Source: an uncultured Bacillota bacterium
GTDB taxonomy: Bacteria > Bacillota > Clostridia > Peptostreptococcales > Anaerovoracaceae
NCBI GenBank assembly: GCA_946541435.1
Contig: CAMNJK010000057.1
Location: forward strand, 1 to 8,869
Reading direction: 5' to 3'
DNA length: 8,869 bases
Positions 1 through 6,314 of the stretch are shown one piece after another; position 1 is the first letter of the stretch, and the number at the start of each line of letters is the position of its first letter. The notes under the pieces were generated by a model that saw only the letters and a program-made list of their open reading frames with translations, searched no databases and had not been told where the DNA came from. The position numbers were made by a program, and so were the translations under genes.

Positions 1-982
1 CGTTTCTGTCCTGTACGTAGCAGGCAACGCCCTTATCCAGGAAGTCATCTGCCACGGCCACCGCATCGTCCACCAGACCGCCGCCGTTGTCCCTGAGATC
101 CAGCACCAGCTTCTTCGCCCCCTTTGCCTCTACAGCCTTCAGCGCTTCGTCGAAGTCCGCGGATGTGGATTCGATAAACTGAGTGATCTGGATGTATCCG
201 GTGGTATCATCCAGCATCCGGTAATCCACGGAATCCTGGACGATCTTCTCCCGGACCATGGTGACGGTCTTTTCCTCTTTGCCCCGGAGATAGGTCAGTT
301 CCACCTTGGTTCCCCGTTTGCCCCGGATATGGGAGGCCATGACATCGCTGCTGGTATAGATCTCACCGTCCACCGCCAGGATCTGGTCTCCTGCCTTGAG
401 ACCCGCCCGGTCCGCCGGGCTGTCCTTGGTGATGCCGACGATGACGTAACTGCCGTCTTCCTTTGTCTCAAAGGTCACGCCCACGCCGGAGTAGGTCCCC
501 ATGGCGGAAGTCTCATAGCTGGCGTATTCCTCCGCGGTCATGTACTGGGAGTATGGATCCTCCAGACCCGCCACATATCCGCGGTAGGCATTGTCCACCA
601 GTTTCTGGGCGTCATAATTCCGCAGATAATATCTGTTGATATAGGAATTCATCTCATTGATCTTTTTCTGCTCAATGACGCCGCCGGCGCTGTCTCCCCT
701 GGATCCTGTCAGAAGGGACATGCCCACCAGGGAAAGCACGATGCCCGCCGCGAAGGCGATGCAGACCAGAGCGAACACCTTCCCCCTGGAAACACCCCTG
801 GCCCGGGACCGGACCGCTTCAGCGGGATCCGGATACAGGGTCTCAGCGGCGTCCTGCCGCAGCGGGGAAGCCGACGGTTCCGCTTCGGTTTCCGGTTTTG
901 CTTCCGTTTCCGGTCTCACTTCCGCTTCTGTCTCCGCTTCAGCTTCCGCTTCCGCCACCTGTCTGTTTACCTCATCTGTCAT
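1..982 (-). CDS. S41 family C-terminal processing protease (CtpA/CtpB type), 3' end outside window
   Basis: Membrane-anchored serine protease of the carboxy-terminal-processing family, which clips exported proteins outside the membrane. I translated 327 residues from the ATG at 982-980; the gene runs off the left edge. Residues 1-66 are a Glu/Ala/Pro-rich, presumably cytoplasmic tail ending in a basic patch. A single membrane helix lies at about 69-92. A pre-PDZ helical region follows (YVAGLEDPYSQYMT, about 137-149), then a PDZ domain (about 158-245; SGVGV, SPADRAGLKAGDQIL) and the start of the S41 core (VLDLRDNGGGLVDDAV, about 293-308). The catalytic Ser/Lys region should lie beyond the window, so activity cannot be judged. 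The start is set by GGAGGAG at 988-994 and by the 4-base ATGA overlap with the recJ stop, implying translational coupling. S41 proteases often sit beside ftsEX in Bacillota (ctpB in Bacillus subtilis), which fits a role in envelope protein processing. The substrate is unknown. Confidence 0.93.
   Translation of the reverse strand, partial: MTDEVNRQVAEAEAEAETEAEVRPETEAKPETEAEPSASPLRQDAAETLYPDPAEAVRSRARGVSRGKVFALVCIAFAAGIVLSLVGMSLLTGSRGDSAGGVIEQKKINEMNSYINRYYLRNYDAQKLVDNAYRGYVAGLEDPYSQYMTAEEYASYETSAMGTYSGVGVTFETKEDGSYVIVGITKDSPADRAGLKAGDQILAVDGEIYTSSDVMASHIRGKRGTKVELTYLRGKEEKTVTMVREKIVQDSVDYRMLDDTTGYIQITQFIESTSADFDEALKAVEAKGAKKLVLDLRDNGGGLVDDAVAVADDFLDKGVACYVQDRN
875..952 (-). repeat. Degenerate Glu-Ala/Glu-Thr repeat coding the N-terminal tail of the S41 protease
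   Basis: A run of near-identical two- to four-codon units (GAAGCG, GAAACG, CCGGAAAC and variants) encodes residues 11-36 of the protease, a string of Glu-Ala, Glu-Thr-Glu-Ala and Pro-Glu-Thr units. It is low-complexity, acidic and probably disordered. The repetition is visible at DNA level, so unit number could vary by slippage, although the third positions already differ between units. Confidence 0.7.
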
Positions 983-2601
983 AGTATCTCCTCCACAATC
1001 ATCTGTACCCGTTTTCTTCCATTCCATACCTGGGCGCTGATGGTCCCGATCAGGGACACCGGATCACTGCCCTCCAGCTTTTGCCGGAATTCCTGTGCCC
1101 TTCTGAAAAAGACGCAGGGAGCCCCCTGTCCGTCCCGCACTGCCTGAAACCGCACATGGGTACTGTTCTCGCCCATATACGCCGGCCGGGATACATACAC
1201 ATCCTGCAGCAGGAACCGCGGCTTGGGATTGCCTTCACCGAAGGGTTCCATCTTGGCCAGAGCCTCCGCCAGGGACACGGTCACATCGGCGGGCCGGATC
1301 TGAAGATCATACGCTCCGCCGGTATCCAGAAGAGATGGATCCTTCCGGTAAAGTTCTTCCGTCTCCTCCTCCAGCATGGGGCAGAGCTTCTTGAAATTCT
1401 CCTCGCTGATGGTAAATCCGCAGGCGCTCTTATGGCCGCCCACCCGCTTGAACAGGTCCCTGTGCCCGTCCAGCAGGCAGAAGAGATCCACACCGGGGAT
1501 GCTGCGTCCGGTGCCCTTCAGATCCCCGTCTTCCCCGGGGGTGGTCAGGATGACCGGACGTCCGTAGGTCTCCTTGAGCTTTCCCGCCGCGATGCCGGCG
1601 ATGCCTTCATGGATCCCGTCCACCCGCAGACAGATGATGGGCTCATCTCCGCGAATGGCCGCTTCACTCTTCTCGTAGGCCTCTTCCTGCAGTTTTTTTC
1701 GCCGGCGGTTATAGCCCACCAGCTTCTCCACCTGATCCTGAATGACCTCGGGATCCTCCGCCAGGATCAGCTCCACCGCTTCCCTGGCGTGCTCCATCCG
1801 CCCCGCCGCGTTGATGTGGGGAGCGATGCCGAAGGATATGTTTTCCGAAGAAATGTGCTCCAGAGAAATGGCCTCTTCCAGGGCTGCCAGCGATGACCGG
1901 CTGCGGGCGTTCAGGCTGACCAGGCCGTACTTGACGATGGTCCGGTTCTCATCCTGAAGGGGAACGATGTCCGCCACGGTACCGGTGGCCGCCAGGTCCA
2001 GGGTCTCGCTGACGATGGAACGGGGCAGTCCGGCCTGCCTTTGCAAAGCCTGGAGAAGCTTGTAGGCCACACCGCAGCCCGCCAGCTCCCGGAAGGGGTA
2101 GGTCTCCCCCGCCTGCTTGGGATCGATGACGACGCAGTCCGGAATGGTATCTCCCGGCTGGTGATGATCCGTGACCACCATGCGGATGCCCAGGGTCCCG
2201 GCGTACGCCACCTCGCTGTTCGAGGTGATGCCGCAGTCCACGGTGATGATCAGGCCCACCCCGTCCGCATGCAGAGCGTCCACAGCTGACTTATGCAGGC
2301 CGTAGCCTTCCGTGAAGCGGGACGGGATATACCAGGTCACATTGTCCGTCAGCTGCTTCAGTACGGACATGAGAATGGAGACCGAGGTCACACCGTCCGC
2401 GTCGTAGTCACCATAGACGCAGATCCTGGTTCCCCGGTGGATTTCTGAAAGGATCAGATCGACACCCTCCCGCATGCCCTTCATCAGGAAGGGATCGTAA
2501 GTCCGCCTGGGATGGTCGGACAGATATTCTTCCACATCCGCCGGCGAAACGATCCCCCGGGCGGACATGATCTGTTTTATGATTTCATCGTGTGTATTCA
2601 T
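979..2601 (-). CDS. recJ: Single-stranded-DNA-specific 5'-3' exonuclease RecJ
   Basis: DHH-superfamily nuclease that degrades single-stranded DNA 5' to 3' in recombination, mismatch and base-excision repair. At 540 residues it is at the short end for RecJ but looks complete. The DHH metal-binding motifs are all present: VYGDYDADGVTS (Asp65, Asp67, Asp69), TVDCGIT (Asp122), VVTDHH (Asp145-His147) and ATGTVADIVPL (Asp211). PHINAAGRM follows at 261-269. The DHHA1 domain carries GTGRSIPGVDL (363-373) and RVGGHKSACGF (386-396). The C-terminal OB-like domain ends in QVWNGRKRVQMIVEEIL, a normal RecJ ending; the extra C-terminal domains of longer RecJ proteins are absent. The ATG at 2601 is preceded by AGGA (2609-2612) with 7 bases of spacing. 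The gene starts 33 bases after the ftsX fusion and its stop overlaps the next gene's start. Its place between ftsX and an S41 protease gene is unusual, with no obvious functional link to either. Confidence 0.96.
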   Translation of the reverse strand: MNTHDEIIKQIMSARGIVSPADVEEYLSDHPRRTYDPFLMKGMREGVDLILSEIHRGTRICVYGDYDADGVTSVSILMSVLKQLTDNVTWYIPSRFTEGYGLHKSAVDALHADGVGLIITVDCGITSNSEVAYAGTLGIRMVVTDHHQPGDTIPDCVVIDPKQAGETYPFRELAGCGVAYKLLQALQRQAGLPRSIVSETLDLAATGTVADIVPLQDENRTIVKYGLVSLNARSRSSLAALEEAISLEHISSENISFGIAPHINAAGRMEHAREAVELILAEDPEVIQDQVEKLVGYNRRRKKLQEEAYEKSEAAIRGDEPIICLRVDGIHEGIAGIAAGKLKETYGRPVILTTPGEDGDLKGTGRSIPGVDLFCLLDGHRDLFKRVGGHKSACGFTISEENFKKLCPMLEEETEELYRKDPSLLDTGGAYDLQIRPADVTVSLAEALAKMEPFGEGNPKPRFLLQDVYVSRPAYMGENSTHVRFQAVRDGQGAPCVFFRRAQEFRQKLEGSDPVSLIGTISAQVWNGRKRVQMIVEEIL

Positions 2602-2634
2602 ATGGTTATCCTGATGCTCTTTTCCTGCGCTTTC

Positions 2635-4626
2635 TCACAGGTAGTTCCAGGGATTGTCCACATTGCCGTCCTTGTAGACGCGGTAGTCCAGATGGGGACC
2701 GGTGGAAAATCCCGTGGAGCCCAGAAAGGCGATGGTCTCTCCCCGTTTCACCTTCTGTCCCGCCGATACGTTGACCCCGGAACAGTGATTGTACTGCGTT
2801 GTCAGTCCGCCGCCGTGGTCGATGATGACGGAGATGCCGAAGCCGCCGTACCAGCCGGCCTGGACCACCTTTCCGGCCGCGGAGGCCACGATGGGTGATC
2901 CGCTGGAGGCGCCGCCGATATCCAGGGCCGCATGGAATTCCCTTCCATGGTAGGGGCACATGCGCCAGCCGTAGTCTGATGTCACGGTACTGCTGGCAGG
3001 CAGCGGCCAGAGGAACACGCCCCCTTTATACTTTGATGTACCGCTGTTGCTGATCTCGCCGTTTCTGCTCTGGGCCGCCAGCTTCTCTTCCAGCGCCTCC
3101 CGCTCGGCTTCCAGATCACCGATATCATCAGCGGTCCGCCTGTTCTCTTTGGTGAGTTCCTTCTTCTGCCGGGCCACCTCGGCCTTCTCCTCCCGGGCCG
3201 TCATGCGGGCATCTTCCAGCTCCGCCTGAAGAGCTTCCACTTCTTCTTTTTTCTTTTTGATCTCCTTATGGGCTTCCTTCAGACCCGCCAGGACTTTTTC
3301 ATCGCTCTTCAGGATCCGCTGGACCATATCCAGATTGGTCAGGAAATCATTCAGGCTGCCGGAATTCAGCAGCACATCCAGAAAGCCCACCGACCCGTTC
3401 TTATACATGTTCCTGAGCCGGATGTTGAGATTCTTGTCCTGGCGGTTGACTTTCTTTCTGGCTTTTTCCAGTTCTTCTGTCAGGACCTCCAGATCGTCCG
3501 CGGCCACCGCGATCTGGGTGTCCAGCGCATCGATGTCCTCCTCCAGATCCACGATCTCATCCATCATCTCTTTGACCTGGTGCTTTCCCTCCTTCAGCTC
3601 CTGCCGCTTCTGCTTGATCTCCTTGTTGAGATCCGAAAGCTCCGAAGCATTGGCGCAGGCCGGGAAAAGGACAAACCCCGCGCCCATCACAGCGATGATC
3701 AGCAGGGCCAGAGCCCGTCTGCCGTGACGGCTTCCCTCGGTGTTGAGGAATTTCCGGATGGAGATGATGCTGCCGCAGGCGCCGATGCTGACGCCCAGGG
3801 CCAGAAAGATCCAGGCCAGATTATAGATCAGGAATTCCTCCGGCACCATGGGGATCGAAAGCATGCTGAACATCTGGTCTCCGATCAGTTCCACCAGCTT
3901 GTGATAGATCAGGGCGGTCAGTCCCACGGAAATGGCCGCGGAAATGACGCCGATGATGATGCCCTCCACCAGAAACGGCCCCCGGATGAACCAGTTGGTG
4001 GCGCCGATGTATTTCATGATACTGATCTCATCCGCCCGGTTGAATACGGTCAGTTTGATGGTGTTGGACACCACCACGATGGAAACCAGGATCAGAAAAG
4101 CCATCAGGATCACCGCGGCCCACTGCATGAAATCCGTGATCTTCAGCAGCCGGTCCACAGTATCCTTGTAGAACTTCACATCCTCTGCGCCCTTCAGCTT
4201 CTCCGCCCGGGAGGCGATGTAGTCCGCCTTCTCCAGATCGGCGATCTGCACCACGATGGAATTAGGCAGGGGATTCTCCTCCAGATTATCCAGCAGGTAT
4301 CCGTTCTCGCCCCAGCGCTTGCGGAATTCCTTCATGGCCTTCTTCTTTGATTTATATTCGGCATCCGCCACCCCGTCCGTGGCCTTCATGTCCTCGATGA
4401 GCGTCTGAGCCTTCTTCTCCGTCACCTTGTCCTTGAGATAGATCTCGATGGTGTCGTAGTCGCCCCGGATGGTCTGGGCCGCGATGTTCATGTTCAGCGC
4501 CGCAATAAAAAACACGCTCAGGATCAGCAGCATGGCGGTGATGGCGAAGATGGACGCCAGTCCCATGTTGAAGTTCCGCCCAAACTGCAGAAAGGCCTGG
4601 CGGATCGTGTAGAAGAAACTTCTCAC
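2635..4626 (-). CDS. ftsX: FtsX fused in frame to a CwlO/PcsB/EnvC-like coiled-coil M23 (LytM) murein-hydrolase protein
   Basis: One uninterrupted 663-residue frame carrying two proteins that are normally separate. Residues 1-296 are FtsX, the membrane subunit of the divisome/elongation FtsEX complex: helix 1 about 22-44, extracellular loop about 46-165 (with PNSIVVQI at 121-128), helix 2 about 167-190, the cytoplasmic loop with ISIMKYIGATNWFIRGPF, helix 3 about 219-240 and helix 4 about 269-290. After RKFLNTE comes a basic stretch (SRHGRR) and a hydrophobic segment (305-323) ending ACANA-SEL, which looks like a signal peptide with a signal peptidase I site after 327. Residues 328-520 are long coiled coil, including MYKNGSVGFLDVLLNSGS (407-424), resembling the conserved turn of CwlO/PcsB-type proteins. 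An M23 domain fills about 535-663: HAALD (His565, Asp569), QYNH (His614), GPHLD (His645, Asp647). The last residue is normally His. The start is GTG, overlapping the ftsE stop (GTGA), with a strong AGGAGAGGAGG six bases upstream. Whether the product stays whole or is cut is unknown. Confidence 0.93.
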   Translation of the reverse strand: MRSFFYTIRQAFLQFGRNFNMGLASIFAITAMLLILSVFFIAALNMNIAAQTIRGDYDTIEIYLKDKVTEKKAQTLIEDMKATDGVADAEYKSKKKAMKEFRKRWGENGYLLDNLEENPLPNSIVVQIADLEKADYIASRAEKLKGAEDVKFYKDTVDRLLKITDFMQWAAVILMAFLILVSIVVVSNTIKLTVFNRADEISIMKYIGATNWFIRGPFLVEGIIIGVISAAISVGLTALIYHKLVELIGDQMFSMLSIPMVPEEFLIYNLAWIFLALGVSIGACGSIISIRKFLNTEGSRHGRRALALLIIAVMGAGFVLFPACANASELSDLNKEIKQKRQELKEGKHQVKEMMDEIVDLEEDIDALDTQIAVAADDLEVLTEELEKARKKVNRQDKNLNIRLRNMYKNGSVGFLDVLLNSGSLNDFLTNLDMVQRILKSDEKVLAGLKEAHKEIKKKKEEVEALQAELEDARMTAREEKAEVARQKKELTKENRRTADDIGDLEAEREALEEKLAAQSRNGEISNSGTSKYKGGVFLWPLPASSTVTSDYGWRMCPYHGREFHAALDIGGASSGSPIVASAAGKVVQAGWYGGFGISVIIDHGGGLTTQYNHCSGVNVSAGQKVKRGETIAFLGSTGFSTGPHLDYRVYKDGNVDNPWNYL
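3646..3726 (-). other. Signal-peptide-like segment internal to the FtsX-M23 fusion (residues 301-327)
   Basis: This stretch encodes a basic n-region (HGRR), a hydrophobic core (ALALLIIAVMGAGFVLF) and a small-residue end (ACANA) matching an A-x-A signal peptidase I site. Inside the fusion it must act as a fifth transmembrane helix, since FtsX helix 4 leaves the chain in the cytoplasm and the M23 domain has to be outside. No ATG precedes the basic region in this frame. The only internal starts (GTG and ATG at residues 313-314) fall in the middle of the hydrophobic core, so independent translation of the hydrolase part with a working signal is unlikely. Confidence 0.7.
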
Positions 4627-5366
4627 CCGCGGCCTCCTCTCCTGAATTCTGCAAAAGCTGGCCGGGGGGCTTCCGCCCCTTCCTGCTCCTGCCGGTATCC
4701 GTACATGCCGAACTCATCCCGGACGATCCGTCCGTTTTCGATGGCAATGACCCGTTTGGCCATTCTATCCACGATATCCTTGGCATGGGTCACCATGAGG
4801 ATCGTGGTCCCCTTCTGATTGATGAGGTCCAGAAGCTGCATGATCTCCCAGGCGGTGTCCGGATCCAGATTTCCCGTGGGTTCGTCCGCGATCAGGATCT
4901 TCGGCTTGTTGACGATGGCCCGGGCGATGGCGACCCGCTGCTGTTCACCGGCGCTGAGTTCGTCAGGATATTGATGCGCCTTCTCCAGGATCCCCATCAT
5001 CCCCAGCACCTGGGGCACGGTCCTGCGGATCACCCGGCGCTTCTGATGGATGATCTCCATGGCGAAGGCCACGTTCTCATAGACCGTTTTCTTCGGCAGC
5101 AGCCGAAAATCCTGAAAGACGATGCCGATGTTCCGTCTCAGCCCCGGGATCTGACGCGCTTTCATGCGCGTCACATTTTCTCCCCGGACCATGATGGTGC
5201 CCCGGTCAGCGTCGATCTCCTTCAGTATGAGCTTTACGAAGGTGGATTTGCCGGCGCCGCTGGGACCCACCAGGAACACGAAATCGCCTTTTTGGATCTT
5301 CACCGTCACATCGTCCAGAGCTACGATAGACTGATATCTCTTTGTAACGTTTGTGAATTCGATCAT
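4623..5366 (-). CDS. ftsE: Cell-division ABC-type ATPase FtsE
   Basis: Cytoplasmic ATPase that pairs with FtsX. FtsEX does not transport a solute but transmits ATP-driven conformational change across the membrane to switch peptidoglycan hydrolysis. The 247 residues contain Walker [10 protein letters not shown] (34-42), a Q-loop at [12 protein letters not shown] (Gln85), signature [14 protein letters not shown] (137-150), Walker [13 protein letters not shown] (157-168, Glu162) and the switch His in MVTHA (His194). The [16 protein letters not shown] segment is typical of FtsE. The signature reads LSAGE instead of the usual LSGGE. A 25-residue tail after about 222 (Gln/Glu/Pro, then Arg/Gly-rich) makes it slightly longer than typical FtsE (about 220-230). 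The start at 5366 gives the canonical beginning [12 protein letters not shown]. It overlaps the upstream transketolase stop by 4 bases (ATGA) and has only a weak purine stretch (GCGAAAGA) upstream, so translation probably depends on coupling. ftsX overlaps its stop in turn. Confidence 0.96.
   Translation of the reverse strand: MIEFTNVTKRYQSIVALDDVTVKIQKGDFVFLVGPSGAGKSTFVKLILKEIDADRGTIMVRGENVTRMKARQIPGLRRNIGIVFQDFRLLPKKTVYENVAFAMEIIHQKRRVIRRTVPQVLGMMGILEKAHQYPDELSAGEQQRVAIARAIVNKPKILIADEPTGNLDPDTAWEIMQLLDLINQKGTTILMVTHAKDIVDRMAKRVIAIENGRIVRDEFGMYGYRQEQEGAEAPRPAFAEFRRGGRG
4633..4643 (-). promoter_or_regulatory. Ribosome binding site fixing the GTG start of ftsX
   Basis: AGGAGAGGAGG, read on the minus strand, lies within the last codons of ftsE and ends six bases before GTG at 4626-4624. 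This strong site, together with the GTGA overlap with the ftsE stop, supports the non-ATG start. Confidence 0.8.
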
Positions 5367-6292
5367 GCCAGATCTTTCGCTGCCTTCACGATATCCTCTG
5401 CGGTCATGTGGTACTTGGCCCGCAGTTCATCCGGCTTGCCGGATTCACCGAACACATCCTGCTGGCCCACCATGGCCATCTTCACAGGACATTTCTTCAC
5501 GACCGTGTGGGCCACTGCTTCGCCCAGGCCGCCGATGACAGAGTGCTCCTCCGCCGTGACGATGGCGCCGGTCTCCGCCGCCGCCTTCAGGATGATCTCC
5601 TCATCCAGGGGCTTGATGGTATGGATATCGATCACCCGGGCATCCACGCCTTCTTCCGCCAGCTTTTCCGCTGCCGCCATGGCATCCGGCACCATGATGC
5701 CGGTGGCGATGATGGTCAGGTCCTTGCCGTCTCTCAGCTGTTTTCCCCTGCCCAGGATGATTTCATCCTCTTCCTTGTAATAGACGGGGACCGCCGCTCT
5801 GCCCAGACGGACATAACAGGGGCCTTCCATTTCCACCGCCTGCCGCAGCAGTTTTTTTGCGGATACAGCATCCGACGGATTGATGACCGTCATTCCCGGG
5901 ATCGTCCGCATCAGCGCGATGTCCTCAAAGGTCTGGTGGCTGGCGCCGTCCTCACCCACTGTGATCCCTGCGTGAGTCGCGCAGATCTTCACATTGGCAT
6001 GGGTGTAGCCGATGGAATTCCGGATGATCTCAAAGGCTCTGCCGGAAGCGAACATGGCGAAGGTGCTGGCGCAGACGATCTTGCCGGACAGGGCCAGTCC
6101 TGCCGCCTGTCCGTACATGTTCTGCTCCGCGATCCCCATGTTGAAGAAACGCTCCGGGAAGACCTTGCGGAATTCTGCTGTTTTAGTGGATCCGGACAGG
6201 TCCGCATCCATGACCACCAGGTCGGGGTATTCTTTGCCAAGCACCGGGAGGATCTCTCCGTAGGCCTGTCTTGTTGCGATTTTTTCAGTCAT
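5363..6292 (-). CDS. Transketolase, C-terminal subunit (pyrimidine-binding and C-terminal domains)
   Basis: Second half of a split transketolase, the thiamine-diphosphate enzyme that moves two-carbon units between sugar phosphates in the pentose phosphate pathway. With the partner gene it should form an active heteromer. From Met at 6292 it is 309 residues. The pyrimidine-binding domain shows MDADLSGSTKT (28-38), NMGIAEQNM (51-59) with the conserved catalytic Glu56, a TFAMFASGRAFEIIRNSI segment, and THAGITVGEDGASHQ (106-120). PGMTVINPSDA follows, and the C-terminal domain includes TIIATGIMV and VTAEEHSVIGGLGEAVA. An in-frame ATG five codons upstream (6307) would also work. I prefer 6292 because GGAG at 6302-6305 sits 9 bases ahead of it and the protein then starts MTEKIATRQAYGE, as homologues do. 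The gene follows the N-terminal subunit gene by only 22 bases (7 from the upstream ATG) and its stop overlaps the ftsE start. A specialised sugar-phosphate substrate cannot be excluded. Confidence 0.93.
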   Translation of the reverse strand: MTEKIATRQAYGEILPVLGKEYPDLVVMDADLSGSTKTAEFRKVFPERFFNMGIAEQNMYGQAAGLALSGKIVCASTFAMFASGRAFEIIRNSIGYTHANVKICATHAGITVGEDGASHQTFEDIALMRTIPGMTVINPSDAVSAKKLLRQAVEMEGPCYVRLGRAAVPVYYKEEDEIILGRGKQLRDGKDLTIIATGIMVPDAMAAAEKLAEEGVDARVIDIHTIKPLDEEIILKAAAETGAIVTAEEHSVIGGLGEAVAHTVVKKCPVKMAMVGQQDVFGESGKPDELRAKYHMTAEDIVKAAKDLA

Positions 6293-6301
6293 TTGTTGTA
6301 T

Positions 6302-6305
6302 CTCC
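6302..6305 (-). promoter_or_regulatory. Ribosome binding site deciding the start of the transketolase C-terminal subunit
   Basis: GGAG on the minus strand ends 9 bases before the ATG at 6292-6290. The alternative ATG at 6307-6305 overlaps this motif and has only a too-close GGA in front of it, which makes the downstream ATG the better start. Confidence 0.55.
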
Positions 6306-6314
6306 ATTCCGTAA

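Noticed and set aside
329..1896. Plus-strand open frames of 272 and 271 codons opposite the protease and recJ genes
   Set aside because: They are shadows of the S41 protease and recJ coding frames; the Phe/Arg repeats in the first are the antisense reading of the protease's Glu-Ala repeat.
3646..3660. Lipoprotein signal (FPAC) at Cys324 in the fusion
   Set aside because: The residues before Cys are Phe-Pro-Ala, a poor lipobox, while ACANA-SEL fits signal peptidase I better.
3690..3745. Possible sequencing frameshift creating the FtsX-M23 fusion
   Set aside because: Both parts lie in the same frame with full-length domains on each side and no homopolymer run at the joint, and there is no alternative start codon ahead of the basic n-region. 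A lost stop codon remains possible, but a frameshift artefact is not suggested by the sequence.
3268..4350. Plus-strand 360-codon open frame, rich in His/Gln/Asp
   Set aside because: It is antisense to the ftsX fusion, has low-complexity composition with no recognisable domain, and arises from GC-rich codon bias on the opposite strand.
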